From Zelopaecilomyces penicillatus (lineage: Eukaryota > Ascomycota > Sordariomycetes > Hypocreales > Pseudodiploosporaceae): a stretch of 64,000 nucleotides of DNA. Below are positions 1 to 11,741 of the stretch, piece after piece. Below the pieces are notes generated by a model. The model worked only from the letters and a program-made list of their open reading frames with translations, made no database searches and had not been told where the DNA came from. The stretch lies in NCBI GenBank assembly GCA_005765155.1, contig VCCP01000004.1, forward strand, positions 2,852,001 through 2,916,000, written 5' to 3'. The first letter of the stretch is position 1; each line of letters opens with the position of its first letter. A program made the translations under genes and the position numbers.

Positions 1-236
1 TCGTGACACACCGAAGCTGGGCCGATGTTCCAGTCTCGGAGAGCGACTGTGTGTTTGAAGGGATCAATGATGCTCGTGATAAGGATGCCGGTGAGGAGGA
101 GATTGTGTTTGATTCAGACGACGACGATGAATGCGAGGATATTTTTGCTGGCGTCTGGGACGCAGAGACCGTCGCAAGACGACGGAGCCGCTCGGTGGCG
201 GGACGAAAGTCATCCTCTGCTGTCGCCGAGGAATAA
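1..236 (+). CDS. 3' end of an unidentified gene (partial, left edge)
   Basis: An open frame runs in from the left edge and stops with TAA at 234-236. About 78 residues are visible. The middle is strongly acidic (residues like DSDDDDECEDIF) and is followed by a basic RRRSRS stretch and a Ser/Ala-rich end. There is no recognisable domain, and the start and any upstream exons lie outside the window. A second overlapping frame is also open here (25-303), so the frame choice rests on the acidic/basic low-complexity tail looking like a normal nuclear-protein C-terminus. I cannot name the product. Confidence 0.4.
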   Translation, partial: VTHRSWADVPVSESDCVFEGINDARDKDAGEEEIVFDSDDDDECEDIFAGVWDAETVARRRSRSVAGRKSSSAVAEE

Positions 237-1832
237 GGGATACGGGAAGTCTGGTAGGATTCTCACAGCAGCCATGGGCATGAAATATGATTTTGGAAAG
301 TGAGATTTTCCACGAGAGTTGGAATGGGCGTCACGGTAATTACAGCCAATTCAGGGCAGCTTTGTTATTCTTTTGGTTGTTGGGTCGGGATTTACTCGGC
401 AAGGGTGGAATAATATACCACGTGAATAAACCAAGACGATGAATATTTGCAAAAGATTGCAATGTTAGACATTTAATGAATCTTACCCATATATCCTATG
501 CATAGCGCTGGCCTTGAGCAAGGGGCAATCACTAAGTCTGCTTTTTTTTTTTCGAGTTTCCCGAGTTTCCCGCCCTGGAAACTCGTTTCGAACAGTTTGT
601 CAATGTATCATGCTTATTTGCCTATTATAAGTACTAACCTTGCCTTATCTAGAGACATATCACTTGTTTCTATGGGGTCTGCTATTATGCACTTCGAACC
701 ACTGACTCACACCGAGCCGCATCATCTCTATCTAAAACTTGACCTGATGCAAAACAAATGGGCACAAGGAGGTCAAACCGTCAGCAATGGTGGGTGCATT
801 GTGGGGTCGACCAGTCGAGATTGATAGTTGGAGACATTTGAAGGTGCTTTTGCTGACTACAGAGGACTTGGGCTGCCTTTATCTACGGCACTGGGGTTGA
901 CTGGATATTATCCTGTGATCTGGCAGTTAGGTGGGGGAAAGGCAGGGGGGCGATTCTAGAGGGGGGCTGATTCTAGGGATTGATGATCGGGATGTTGACA
1001 CTAGCAGTTAGTATGGGTAGGGTTTGATGTTAGGGGTCTTCACAGTGGAAGGGGAGGCGAAAGCGGCCCCCCCTAGGGCCTGTGGGACCGCTTCCAGCCC
1101 GTGCGGTGCAGTGCAGCCAGCCAACCAGACAACTCCTGTTAGCCCTGTAAGCCCAGTTGGCTCTGCTAGCGGTAACGGAGTGGAGAGATATGGAATACAT
1201 TGTACGCCATATCGTCACGTCACCTTCTGACAAACAGAGCAGCTTGCCGTGGGCGGTGTCAGACTCTTTAGGGATCAAATTCTTCTGGCATTGACGGCGG
1301 TTGTTCAGTCTCTTGTCAGCTCCCACTACCGGCTTCCACCCGGAATATCGTCATTCTACAAGCCAATTCCTTTTGTAAAGCACCCACAGCTCGTTATCTA
1401 CACGAAGGATCAGCACTGCTTGTCCAAGTTTCTCGGCCAGTATGTCCATCCTCCGTCCCATTCACATCGTTTATCTTCTGCGCGGCCCCGCCAGGACCAC
1501 CACCCATGCAGGCAAAGCAACTCCTTTGGTTGAATGATTGACCGACTCGACCCCCTTTGATGACGGAACCTATTCTGCGCAGTGGCCTCCACCCCCCTTG
1601 ACATGACGTGGGCAAAACCAAAGACATTGCGTACTTTTTCACTGACCTTAGCCTAGGTTGGACGCTCGTGTGACCGTCGGAGTTTGATTATCCTCAACGA
1701 CTGTTGGGGGACGACGCTTCCGTTTTGCCCTCCCCCTCCTTAGCCGTCTCCGACACCGCTTTCAAAGTTGCTAGTTTCAACCACACAACAAACTTTCTCA
1801 TCCCCAGTGTCATTTTCAACTAGAACAACACG
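237..1832. other. Intergenic region / trehalase promoter
   Basis: No supported gene. It holds a T10 run near 541, G-rich patches at 930-1080, several AGGGG/CCCCT boxes (see the separate entry) and a pyrimidine-rich leader at about 1720-1830 just before the trehalase start. Short open frames in it have no exon-like borders or recognisable residues. Confidence 0.6.
944..1737. promoter_or_regulatory. Cluster of STRE-like boxes upstream of neutral trehalase
   Basis: AGGGG or its complement CCCCT occurs at 944-948, 960-964, 1032-1036, 1050-1054, 1070-1074 and 1733-1737, all 5' of the trehalase start at 1833. In yeast, STREs (AGGGG) bind Msn2/4 and drive stress-induced NTH1 expression. The motifs are seen directly; that they work here is inference, because a 5-mer is common in G-rich sequence. 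Confidence 0.35.
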
Positions 1833-4259
1833 ATGGCGGGCGCTTTAAATCACAAATCGCGCGGCTCTGACGACTATGGCGTGTACGATGATGCCAAAAC
1901 ATACTATGCGTCCGACGAACGTCACACTAATAAATTCGGCCCCCGAACGCGGACCTACTCTCAGGTAGAACCGCCCATTATTTTTTTTCCCTTCTCGCCC
2001 AGCATTATGATGATTGCAGTCCATGTGTTGACATATTCTTTATAGAACAGTATACTCAAACAGCTCGAAAGGCTTGGTCTGAGGGAGCCTTTCCGTCGTG
2101 GAAGCCACGGTTGGTCTTTCCGAGTTTCAAAATTGGCAGGGAAATGGCCAAAATTAACATATCGTGACTAGATGAAAGCACAATGGAGCAGAATAGGCGG
2201 TTTCTCATCCAGGTCGATGCAACTCTAGAAAATCTCATGTCTCAAGAGGACACAACGGGAAACATGCAAATCACAATTGAAGACAATGGGCCCAAAGTAA
2301 TTTCTTTGAGAACTGCTGCATCAGCAGGGCACAATCGTTTCGAATTGCGGGGAACCTATATGCTCTCAAATCTTCTTCAGGAATTAACATTGGCCAAAGA
2401 GTACGGACGGAAACAGATTGTCTTAGACGAAGGTCGACTAAACGAAAATCCCGTTGATCGGTTGTCACGGCTTATCCGAGACCACTTCTGGGAGGGATTG
2501 ACGAGAAGAATTGATGCATCGAGCATTGAAATTGCCGCCCGCGACCCAAAGGACTGGACGGATGATCCCCGTCCACGTATCTATGTTCCCATTGGGGCCC
2601 CTAAGCAATACGAGTACTACACACGAGTTGCCGAGGAGCGGCCAGAGCTCCGATTAGATGTTCAGTTACTGCCTGAGAAGATTACACCGGAACTGATTCG
2701 CGACATGAACGGCAAACCTGGACTTTTGGCAGTTGCAGTTGAGGAGGAGGGGACGTCCGAGGATGGAAAGAAGAACCTCAAAGGAGTTCCATTTGTCGTC
2801 CCCGGTGGCCGCTTCAACGAGCTTTACGGTTGGGACAGCTACATGGAGTCCCTTGGGCTGTTGGTCAATGACAGAGTCGACTTGGCCAAAGCCATGGTAA
2901 TCAACTTCTGCTTCTGCATCGAACACTATGGTAAGATTCTTAATGCGACGAGGTCGTACTATCTCGGACGCTCGCAGCCACCCTTTTTGACGGATATGGC
3001 ACTTCGGGTATATGAAAAGATCAAGCACGAGCCAGACTCGAGAGAGTTCTTGCGAAGGTCAATCCTTGCAGCCATCAAGGAGTATCACAGTGTTTGGACG
3101 AGCGAGCCTCGACTAGATCCCATAACAGGGCTATCGAGGTACAGACCAGAAGGCCGAGGAGTACCACCAGAGACGGAAGCTACGCACTTTGACCATATCT
3201 TGGAGCCATACATCAAGAAGCACAACATGGAGTTCCAGGAATTTGTCCGTGCATACAATTATGGTGAGATCAAAGAGCCTGAGCTAGATGAGTACTTTAT
3301 GCATGATCGAGCTGTACGTGAATCGGGACACGACACGTCGTATCGCCTGGAGGGTGTTTGTGCCAACCTGGCCACCATCGATCTCAACTCGCTTCTTTTC
3401 AAGTATGAGACAGATATTGCGCGAACGATCCGAAGCCTTTTCGATGATAAACTGGTAATCCCTGCCGAGTTTTGCCAAGGAACCCCCTATCAACCGGGTG
3501 AAGTGATCTCGTCAGCCGTCTGGGACCGACGTGCTAAACGCCGGAAGCTTACTATGGACAAGCTGATGTGGAATGAGGAGGAGGGCATGTTCTTTGATTA
3601 TGACACAGTAAAGAAAGAGCGATGCACATATGAGACATGTACGACGCTGTGGGCTCTATGGGCAGGCATTGCGACACCAAAGCAGGCAGCGGATATGGTG
3701 AAGAAGGGGTTGCCCAAGTTCGAGGCATTTGGTGGCTTGGTTGCTGGTACAGAGCGGTCGCGAGGCGTGGTTGGCCTGTCCAGGCCCAACCGACAGTGGG
3801 ATTACCCTTATGGCTGGGCGCCTCAGCAGATGCTGGCATGGACCGGTCTGCTCCGATACAGCTTCACGGATGAGGCTGAGCGGCTCGCATACAAGTGGCT
3901 CTTTATGATTACCAAGGCTTTTGTCGATTTCAACGGAGTGGTGGTGGAAAAGTACGACGTGACCAGGCCAGTCGATCCGCACCGAGTGGATGCCGAGTAT
4001 GGAAACCAGGGCCTGGATTTCAAGGGTGTTGCTAAAGAAGGGTAAGTATTATCTCTGTGGTTGTATTGGTGGTAGCGGATCATACATACTAATGCATTGG
4101 TGACTCAACAGATTCGGATGGGTCAACGCCAGTTACGTCTATGGATTGCAGATTGTCAATGCACACATGCGACGAGCCCTAGGGACCCTGACGCCATATT
4201 CTACGTTTGTCAAGGCGGTGGAAATGAACAATGAGAAGGCAATGGCTGAATTTGAATGA
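1833..4259 (+). CDS. Neutral trehalase (GH37), cytosolic
   Basis: Hydrolyses trehalose to two glucoses in the cytosol during germination and stress recovery. Exons 1833-1964, 2046-2109, 2172-4041 and 4112-4259 give 737 aa, the usual length for fungal neutral trehalases. Trehalase signature 1 (PGGRFNELYGWDSY) lies near residue 276 and signature 2 (QWDYPYGWAP) near residue 606. The N-terminus carries RRGSH at about 61-65, a PKA consensus like those that activate this family, and a calcium-loop segment at 92-103 (D-T-T-G-N-M-Q-I-T-I-E-D). The family loop usually has Asp where Thr94 stands. There is no signal peptide, which separates it from acid trehalase. The tiny 64-nt exon 2 encodes the PKA site and is fixed by the unbroken frame across both introns. 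Expected regulation: PKA, 14-3-3 and calcium. STRE-like boxes lie upstream. Confidence 0.96.
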
Positions 4260-4507
4260 GGGAAATGGGTCACCCATCAATTGGAAGAATGTCGAAGAAA
4301 ACATGATGGCTTGAGTTGTACTAGGCAGAATTTGCTTGGGTGATGAAACATGAGAATATTGTGCTTGGGATCATGGTTTGTTTATGTTTGACTCGATAAT
4401 GGATTGGTGAACTGGCATCAGATAGAATAGCATTGCTTGTGCCGAAAGTAAAATAAACAAATGTATGCATCTTCGTACCAAGGAAAGGAAAAGAGAAGGA
4501 TGGTAAC

Positions 4508-4531
4508 TGGCATTGGCGTTGGCATTGGCAA
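4508..4531. repeat. 6-bp tandem repeat, 4 units (TGGCAT-like)
   Basis: Four consecutive hexamers TGGCAT, TGGCGT, TGGCAT and TGGCAA lie about 250 bp after the trehalase stop codon. Confidence 0.7.
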
Positions 4532-6276
4532 GGCTGTGTGTGGCTGGGAAGGTGTCCGGCAACGGCGCCGTCTCTGCCACATGCCGAAGAGGGCCGCCCC
4601 CCGTCACGCTGGGGGTTGAAACCATTGAGCATTATTACTGTACGAACAATGCCGATTGTGTGGTTATGAGCCATTCATACTCGTCCGTAATGTAGACGAA
4701 TGAGTGTATTGGTGAGTACTATTCAAGTTGCCTGCCAATCATGTACGAATGTCGGGTCGGGGCGGAGCGGAGCTGTCAACCACATGTCACATGCCACATG
4801 CCATCTGCCAGAGGGCAATATGGGACAGTGGGCAGTAAACGTTCGACGGAGGAGCAATCATGCTTTTGTCTCTCCCTCGTTGTTACAGATTTATAGATGC
4901 TTCTACATTGATTTATTTTCAAAGAAGATAATATCAAATGCACAATAACGGAGATTCCGTATATTATGGTCGTCCAATGGCAGACTATATCGCCCGTATG
5001 TTGGGCGTTCGTTCATCAGCAGCTGACTCCACTTGGGAGTTTCTGTCAGGCAAGCCGGCTGCTAGGATAGGAAGGATAGCGGGTCTTATGTATGTTTTTG
5101 CCATGTGACATCCTGAGCGCGATTGGGGCTGGGCATTGGGCGATGTTCACTACGAAGTGGAAGAGGTACTTCGTAATACGCTGTAATAGAGACGGACGGA
5201 CAGACAGCGTTAGAAGGAGGTTGTCGTGTGAGCCGGGGCGTGAACCGGATGTGGGGGAAAGGGGGGTGTGTGGCCAGTCAATGGGCGTTCACATGCAAAA
5301 GCTCCGGTGCCCCGGAGGACAAGGCGGGGGGGCAGTTTGGCCATTCTAGAACGGGGTACACAGGCAAAGAGAACCCCCCTAACGTTTGCCCTGTAACTTG
5401 CTACCTAGATGCTGAACAAAGTACTGAAGATGCTGGCAACGAGGAGACTCGGCGGTCAAGTGAGTGTTCAATGGTCTAATTATAAACTACGATATCTTCT
5501 ATCTATCTGTTGCTCTGTGCTGAAACCAACAGGTTGCTATTTCGGCATGTCTATCTACGTACCCCATGATGTAATGCATAGTACCTACCTTATGTACTTT
5601 GTTATATGGACAATTCTCGGCAATGGGAGGCTCGAGCTTTCGTCCAGCCAACCAGTAGAGGTTGCGTCTCAGCACTGCGGGGGGACCTGCTCAGGGTATT
5701 GATTCAATCCCATGCAAGTTACATCATGACAGTGTAATAATATAGAGTGCGTCTGGCTAAGGACTCTGAATAATTGAGTCTTTAGCCTACGGCTTCCAAT
5801 GGGCAGAATTGCAATAGTTATAACAATTGTAACAATAATTATAATTGTTAGCAGCCCTCGTCTCATGTCAGGGCACGGGGCACAGTGACAGGAAGGACAC
5901 ACGGGGGAGACGGGCGTGTGCCTGCCTGCCTACCTCTTGCTCTGTTCTCGGCACCTCGGCCAATGGCGGCTATTGCAAACACACGGAGTTTCTGTTCGCT
6001 ACTGCCTCGTCTCCGTACGGTGCCTGACTTTGTCATCTGGCTGCTCTCCTTTGAGCCGAGCTGTACTTGATGACTGTTCCTCTTGTCTTGTTCCTCGGGC
6101 CATACGCCTTTGCCTCTCTACTGGTTCACCCATCACGTCACAGCAAATAGAAGCTATAGAACCTCGTTTCTCCAGACACACCCCTCCCCCTTCGCCAATC
6201 CACTCACACGCTCGCGCCTCGGCGATGCTATAGCCACTTGCTAGCCACATTCTGGGGCACCTAGTTACTAGGAGCA

Positions 6277-6299
6277 TCTCTCTCTCTCTCTCTCTCTCT
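6277..6299. repeat. CT dinucleotide microsatellite
   Basis: An uninterrupted TC/CT run in the isocitrate lyase upstream region. On the minus strand it makes a false Glu-Arg repeat in an open frame that I do not accept as a gene. Confidence 0.9.
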
Positions 6300-6640
6300 T
6301 CTTCGACCGAGCCGCCTAATATTGGAGACTCTCTCTGCCGGTGGAGGGCGACCTGGACTGGCTCGATGGAGGCCCTCGCACTCTCCAAAACCGGCCCCGG
6401 ACTATTCCGGGCCACGCGAGGCAAAACAGTGGGCGGCAAAGTTCCGAGGTGTAAAGGGAACCATGGCTGACGCCGCCATGGGCTTGTATTAGTCTGTGAC
6501 TCTTCTACTCATCGTCGTCCACTTCTCTCTTCATCTTTCATCTTTATCCCTCCTCTCTCCACCTCTTTTTTCCCCATTGAGTTATTCCCCCACCTTCCTC
6601 ACCTTTCTCTCCCCTCAAACTATAACATCACATCTCCAAC

Positions 6641-8639
6641 ATGGCGGCCAACAACATGGTCAATCCGGCTGTGAGCCCGGACGTTGAAGATGATATCTTC
6701 AACAAGGAGGTCGAACAGGTCAAAACCTGGTGGAGCGACTCGCGATGGAAACACACCAAGAGGCCTTTTACTGCCGAACAAATTGTCTCCAAGCGAGGAT
6801 ACCTCAAGGTTGACTACCCGAGCAACACTCAGGCCAAGAAGCTGTGGAACATTCTTGAAAACCGCTTCCAGGTACGTCCCCGGAGTAAAACAGCCGGCTA
6901 CAGCTTCTCTTCCTCGGTTCAAGATGTCCATGGGGATGTGCTAACAGTCTCTCTCTTGCTTGTCCTATCTCTAGAACAAGGATGCTAGCTACACTTACGG
7001 CTGCTTAGAGCCCACAATGGTCACCCAGATGGCCAAATATCTGGATACTGTCTACGTCTCGGGCTGGCAATCATCGTCAACTGCATCAGCCTCTGACGAA
7101 CCCGGCCCTGATCTGGCAGATTACCCTTATGTAAGTGCTCTCTCCTCTCGCTCAATTGCTTGCTTGTGAGAATGAACACTTCTAATACCTTTCGTTCCAA
7201 CAGACTACCGTACCAAACAAGGTTGGCCACCTGTTCATGGCCCAGCTCTTCCATGACCGCAAGCAGCGCCAGGAGCGCATCAGCGTTCCCAAGGCCCAGC
7301 GCGCCAAGCTTGCAAACGTCGACTACCTGCGTCCCATCATTGCCGACGCTGACACCGGCCATGGCGGCCTGACTGCCGTTATGAAGCTTACCAAGCTCTT
7401 CATTGAGAAGGGTGCTGCTGGAATTCACATTGAGGATCAAGCTCCCGGTACTAAGAAATGCGGACACATGGCTGGCAAGGTCTTGGTCCCCATCAGCGAG
7501 CACATTAGCCGCCTGGTTGCAATCCGCGCGCAAGCTGATATCATGGGTGAGTGAGCTCCAACACACCCCTCATTATCACATGCCAAAACACACAAGTATC
7601 ATTTCAGCTTTGCTAACAGTATCCTCTCATTTGCTTCACATGCACAGGCTCTGACCTCATTGCCGTCGCCCGTACCGACGCTGAAGCTGCTACTCTCATC
7701 ACCACTACCATTGACCCCCGCGACCATGCCTTTATCCTCGGCTCCACCAACTCTAGCCTTAAGCCTCTTAACGACCTGATGGTCGCTGCCGAGCATGCCG
7801 GCAAGGTTGGCGACCAATTGCAGCGTATTGAAGATGACTGGCTTGCTGCTGCACAGCTCATGCGCTTCGACGAGGCTGTGGTCGCTGCTATCGCCGCTGC
7901 CAATCCTCCTAATGCTGCCAAGGTCAAGAGCGACTATCTTTCTCAAGCCAAGGGCAAGAGCAACCTCGAAGCTAGAGAAATTGCAAGTGCTCTGCTCGGC
8001 AAGGATGTCTACTTCAACTGGGATGCGCCCCGGACGAGGGAGGGATACTTCCGCCTGAAGGGTGGTTGTGACTGTGCCATCAACCGTGCCATTGCCTACG
8101 GCCCATACTGCGATGCGGTCTGGATGGAGAGCAAGCTGCCTGACTTTGCTCAGGCCAAGGAGTTTGCTGATGGCGTCCATGCCGTCTGGCCCGAGAAGAA
8201 GTAAGTTTTCGGTCATCACAACATGCCTGCCCTTGCTTGTATATCATGTTTTCCCACGTCAAGATGCTAATCATCCATTAGGCTGGCTTACAACCTCTCG
8301 CCTTCTTTCAACTGGAAGACAGCCATGCCCCGCAATGAGCAGGAGACATACATTCGTCGCCTCGCCTCACTCGGTTACTGCTGGCAATTCATCACTCTCG
8401 CTGGTCTTCACACTACGGCTCTTATCAGCGACCAATTCGCCAGGGCCTACAGCCAACAGGGCATGAGAGCCTACGGCGAGCTTGTCCAGGAGCCTGAGAT
8501 CGAGCAGGGTGTCGATGTTGTCAAACACCAGAAATGGAGCGGTGCCACATATGTTGACGAACTGCAAAAGATGGTTACAGGTGGCATCAGCTCTACAGCG
8601 GCCATGGGTAAGGGTGTGACCGAGGATCAATTCCATTAA
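6641..8639 (+). CDS. icl1: Isocitrate lyase (glyoxylate cycle)
   Basis: Cleaves isocitrate to glyoxylate and succinate, the first glyoxylate-bypass step for growth on acetate, fatty acids or ethanol. Exons 6641-6871, 6975-7130, 7204-7546, 7648-8200 and 8282-8639 give 546 aa, normal for fungal ICL. The catalytic motif KKCGHMAGK lies near residues 213-221, preceded by the metal-binding ADADTGHGG segment and followed by VARTDAEAA. The large internal insert typical of eukaryotic ICLs is present (about residues 260-380). All junctions restore one frame. The protein ends EDQFH, so no SKL-type peroxisomal signal is visible. Usual regulation is CREA repression and acetate induction; the upstream region has CREA-like hexamers and a pyrimidine-rich leader. 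2-Methylisocitrate lyase is the main alternative, but KKCGH and the overall match favour ICL. Confidence 0.96.
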
Positions 8640-9377
8640 CGAATGATCAGGCCATGGGCCAACGATGTGAAGGGGCAAAGAAGAGCAAAAATAAGGAAGT
8701 GAGTTGATATGTTGATGAAATAGTTTGATGTTATAACTAGATGATTGTCCATATGTATGTATGTTCTCACGACGGGTCGTATTGGGAAACTTCAAATGAA
8801 GCAGAATGTTATTTTATAGGTACCCTGTCTTGTTTCCCTCACAGTTACAAGAAGTTGCCATTTCTTCTCTTTCCCTAAATTGTGAGAATGGACTGTTGCC
8901 ATGGTAAAGTACCTTGAGCCCAAGTTCAACTGACAACAAATCTGCCAGAAATGGTATAAACGATGTTATGAAAGAGTAAACCAATAAACACCAGCATCTC
9001 TCTCAATGCCTTAACGAGTAGAGTATTTAAAAAGAAATAAAAGACATCCGTGCATGAGGCTTCCTTCACGCCATTCTAAATACCTTGACGCCCCACCCAA
9101 GTAAATAAGATAGAATAGAACAACCAAAAAAGGGGGGGGGATGAAGAGAAATTTAGAAACAAATCAAGGGACAATCCACATCAGTTGCCTTTAGCGCAAC
9201 CCCGGGTATAGAAAATAAGGGGAAGGCTCTGGGTGTTTGGTCCGCCACAGTAGACAATGCAACATGGCAGTTCCATTTCTGTGACCTCGTCTCTCTGTTT
9301 CGCCTGGCGCCCTGTCCTCTTTCCTGAAAGGTAAGCTATACCCTCCCCACCCCTAGTTGAAACTAGCCACCGCGTTC
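8640..9377. other. Convergent intergenic region (isocitrate lyase / SNF1 3' ends)
   Basis: It holds the two 3' flanks with AT-rich polyadenylation-type sequence and a G8 run near 9133-9140. I see no gene. Confidence 0.6.
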
Positions 9378-11741
9378 TCAATCAGCTTCAGCCAGCTGCA
9401 TGATTAATCTTGCTGCTCTGTCTAGGAATGGGAACGGACTCGTGACCTCCTTCTCCTCAAGTAATCTGCCTTCCGACGTTTCGTAACCAGAACACTTAAA
9501 GTCTACCAAATAAACACCCTGCTCCATTTCATAGATCTGGATATCGAGATGAAGAGCCACAAAGTCCTTTGCCTCCGTTCCATCGGTGGAGCTGACTTGA
9601 AGACTATCCGGTGTCCCTATCTTATCCTTATCATCGATATCTTGGGGAGCCTGTTGAAGTGCTACATCGTCTCGTTAAAACACATAAAATCCTTATTTGC
9701 ATGCATCATGTCCGGGAATGGGACTTACTCTCTGCTGGCCATCTGACATTAATATGCCATGGATCGGCCGGTAATTTGTATCTCTTGGCGGGGTCCATGC
9801 TCGTATTTGACGATCCGTGCTTTGCGGAGGCCCCGTTGTAACCATCTGCAAAACTACCTTCGCCACTGGGTGCCTCATCGCCTTCTTTTCCATGCAATTG
9901 GGCATAGTCCTCGTCCGGAACGTACGTGGCGCCGAGTTTGTGCAATGCTTTGTGAATGCAGAGCAAAGCCTCCCAGGGTGCATTGCGAGATCGGATACCA
10001 AACTGCCATCGTACGGGTTTGGTCTTTTTCGGCGGGTTCATTGGCGTCATACCTTGGGGGCGTTTGCCGGTCTCTTCCCGCAACTGAGAAGGGCGGGCAT
10101 GGGGTTTAAGGCGGCGTGCGGCCTCCTCTTTCTCGGCATCGGTCCGAGGCTCTGGGGGCTCATCCTGAACACCCACTGTAGGGCCTGAGTGCTGTTCGTC
10201 AACCGCCCTTCCCTTTTCGATAAAATCCTTGTGGTAAGCCGGAAGACTGCTGGGTAACACGCCAACCTTGTTCACATAGGGGCGTGGCGTAGTGCCCCCT
10301 GGAGAAACCGCTGATCTCGCGGAAGAGATGCTCATCATGGGGCTGCCTTCTTCGATCTCTGGGCCAAGGGGGCTTTCTAGGCACCGGTGAGCGGATATAC
10401 CAAAGGGAGTGGTCATTTGATTAAGTACAACTCACGGTTCACCTCCATCATCTTATTCTCTCTCACAATCATATAAGCGTCTTTGATAGCAGACGGTTCC
10501 TCTGATTGAAGAGCCTCTTCAACATCTGTCTTGCCGTAACCCATGGTTTTGCTAATCTTTTCGGTCACTTGATTATGCAGCATCTCTTGTACCTTCTCAG
10601 AAGCATTCGGTGCGATATCGCTCTTCTGGATCGCCTTGTTAGGGTCAACACCAGTGTTGAAGAACTCTTCCACTGGAGGCTGTAGGTAGGCTGGCAGCTC
10701 CGTATTAAACCACGGATCTTGTCTGATCTCTTCAATAGTAGCCCGCTGAACGGGGTTGACTATCAACATCTTCTTGATCAAATTCGCCGCCCCCACAGGC
10801 ATCCACTGGGGGATACTGTATGAACCCCTAGCTATCTTGGCAAAAAGACTTGGAATATGCTCGTCGTCAAATGGCAGCCTGCCCACGAGTAGAACGTATA
10901 AGATGACTCCGCAACTCCAAACATCTACCTCAGGGCCGGCGTACAGCTTTCCTCCGATAACTTCGGGTGCGGCATAATTCGGGCTACCACAGCTTGTCTT
11001 TAGGAAGTTGCCGTCCGTCATGATATTGCTCAGGCCAAAATCGGCAATCTTGACATCGAGATTATCGTCCAGCAGTAGATTTTCGGGCTTGAGATCTCGG
11101 TGAACAATCTTATGGCGATGGCAGTACTCTACAGCACACAACATCTGTTGGAAGAAGCGGCGGGCTTCGGGCTCCTTCATGCGACCGTTCTGAACGATGT
11201 AATCGAAAAGCTCGCCGCCGGCATACTCAAGGACCATAATAATCTCCGTCTGGGTCTTGATAACAGTGTACCTATAAGTCAAAGTTTCGGGTCAGCTTCT
11301 AGAAGTGACGGTTTCGGCGTTGGCCCATGCAGCCCTCACCGCCAGCATCATAACTAGGTTACAAGCCATCACATACAGTTTGATAATGTGCGGGTGGCGC
11401 AGCAGCTGTAGATATTCAATCTCGCGCTCAACACGACCGGCCATGTCACGGCTAATAAGTTTCTTCCTCGCGATGATCTTGAGAGCGACCTGCTGCCCGG
11501 TACTGTGGTGGATGGCCAGCCTGACCTTACCAAACGAGCCCTCCCCCAGTGTCCGGATAATCTTGTAGGCGCCTATGCGCTGCTCAGCTTTAGTCTTTTC
11601 TCTCGGCGGTTGATCCATGGCGGTGCTGGTTCGGGCACTTGGGCGAGGCGATCGTGCGTCTTCGCGACCCTGGCCTCGTCGAACGTGGGCCGAGGAGAGC
11701 GAGATGGTGAGCTCTTCATCCTCGAAGCCTCGAGGAGCCAT
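9378..11741 (-). CDS. snf1: SNF1/AMPK catalytic subunit, Ser/Thr kinase
   Basis: Catalytic alpha subunit of the Snf1 complex, which relieves glucose repression and so acts upstream of genes such as isocitrate lyase. Exons (minus) 11741-11377, 11271-10436, 10376-9729 and 9661-9378 give 710 aa. The kinase domain spans about residues 58-310: glycine loop GEGSFG, VALK lysine near 88, HRDLKPEN near 179-186, DFG, and activation-loop Thr (KTSCGSP) near 214. A UBA-like autoinhibitory segment follows (ISKTMGYG...). The C-terminal regulatory domain runs into the highly conserved ending TSPFPFLD...LIMQLAEAD. Intron 3 is closed by the acceptor at 9662-9663, which restores frame into the last exon. An internal Met near residue 42 is a possible alternative start. 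Family knowledge: activated by upstream kinases at the loop Thr. Confidence 0.95.

Larger units (their letters stand above)
4260..6640. other. Intergenic region between trehalase and isocitrate lyase
   Basis: No supported gene in 2.4 kb. It holds a 6-bp tandem repeat (4508-4531), G-rich stretches near 5240-5340, an AT-rich inverted repeat (arms TAACAATT at 5821-5828 and AATTGTTA at 5843-5850), a CT microsatellite (6277-6299) and a pyrimidine-rich leader from about 6500 to 6640. CREA-type SYGGRG hexamers occur at 6252-6257 (CTGGGG) and 6341-6346 (GTGGAG). They would fit glucose repression of isocitrate lyase, but the motif is very degenerate. Confidence 0.5.

Noticed and set aside
5999..6439. 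146-codon minus-strand frame with a Glu-Arg repeat
   Set aside because: The Glu-Arg repeat is the CT microsatellite read as protein, and the region is the isocitrate lyase promoter.
7599..8219. 206-codon frame antisense to isocitrate lyase
   Set aside because: It lies wholly opposite a well-supported coding exon and has no features of its own; a shadow of codon bias.
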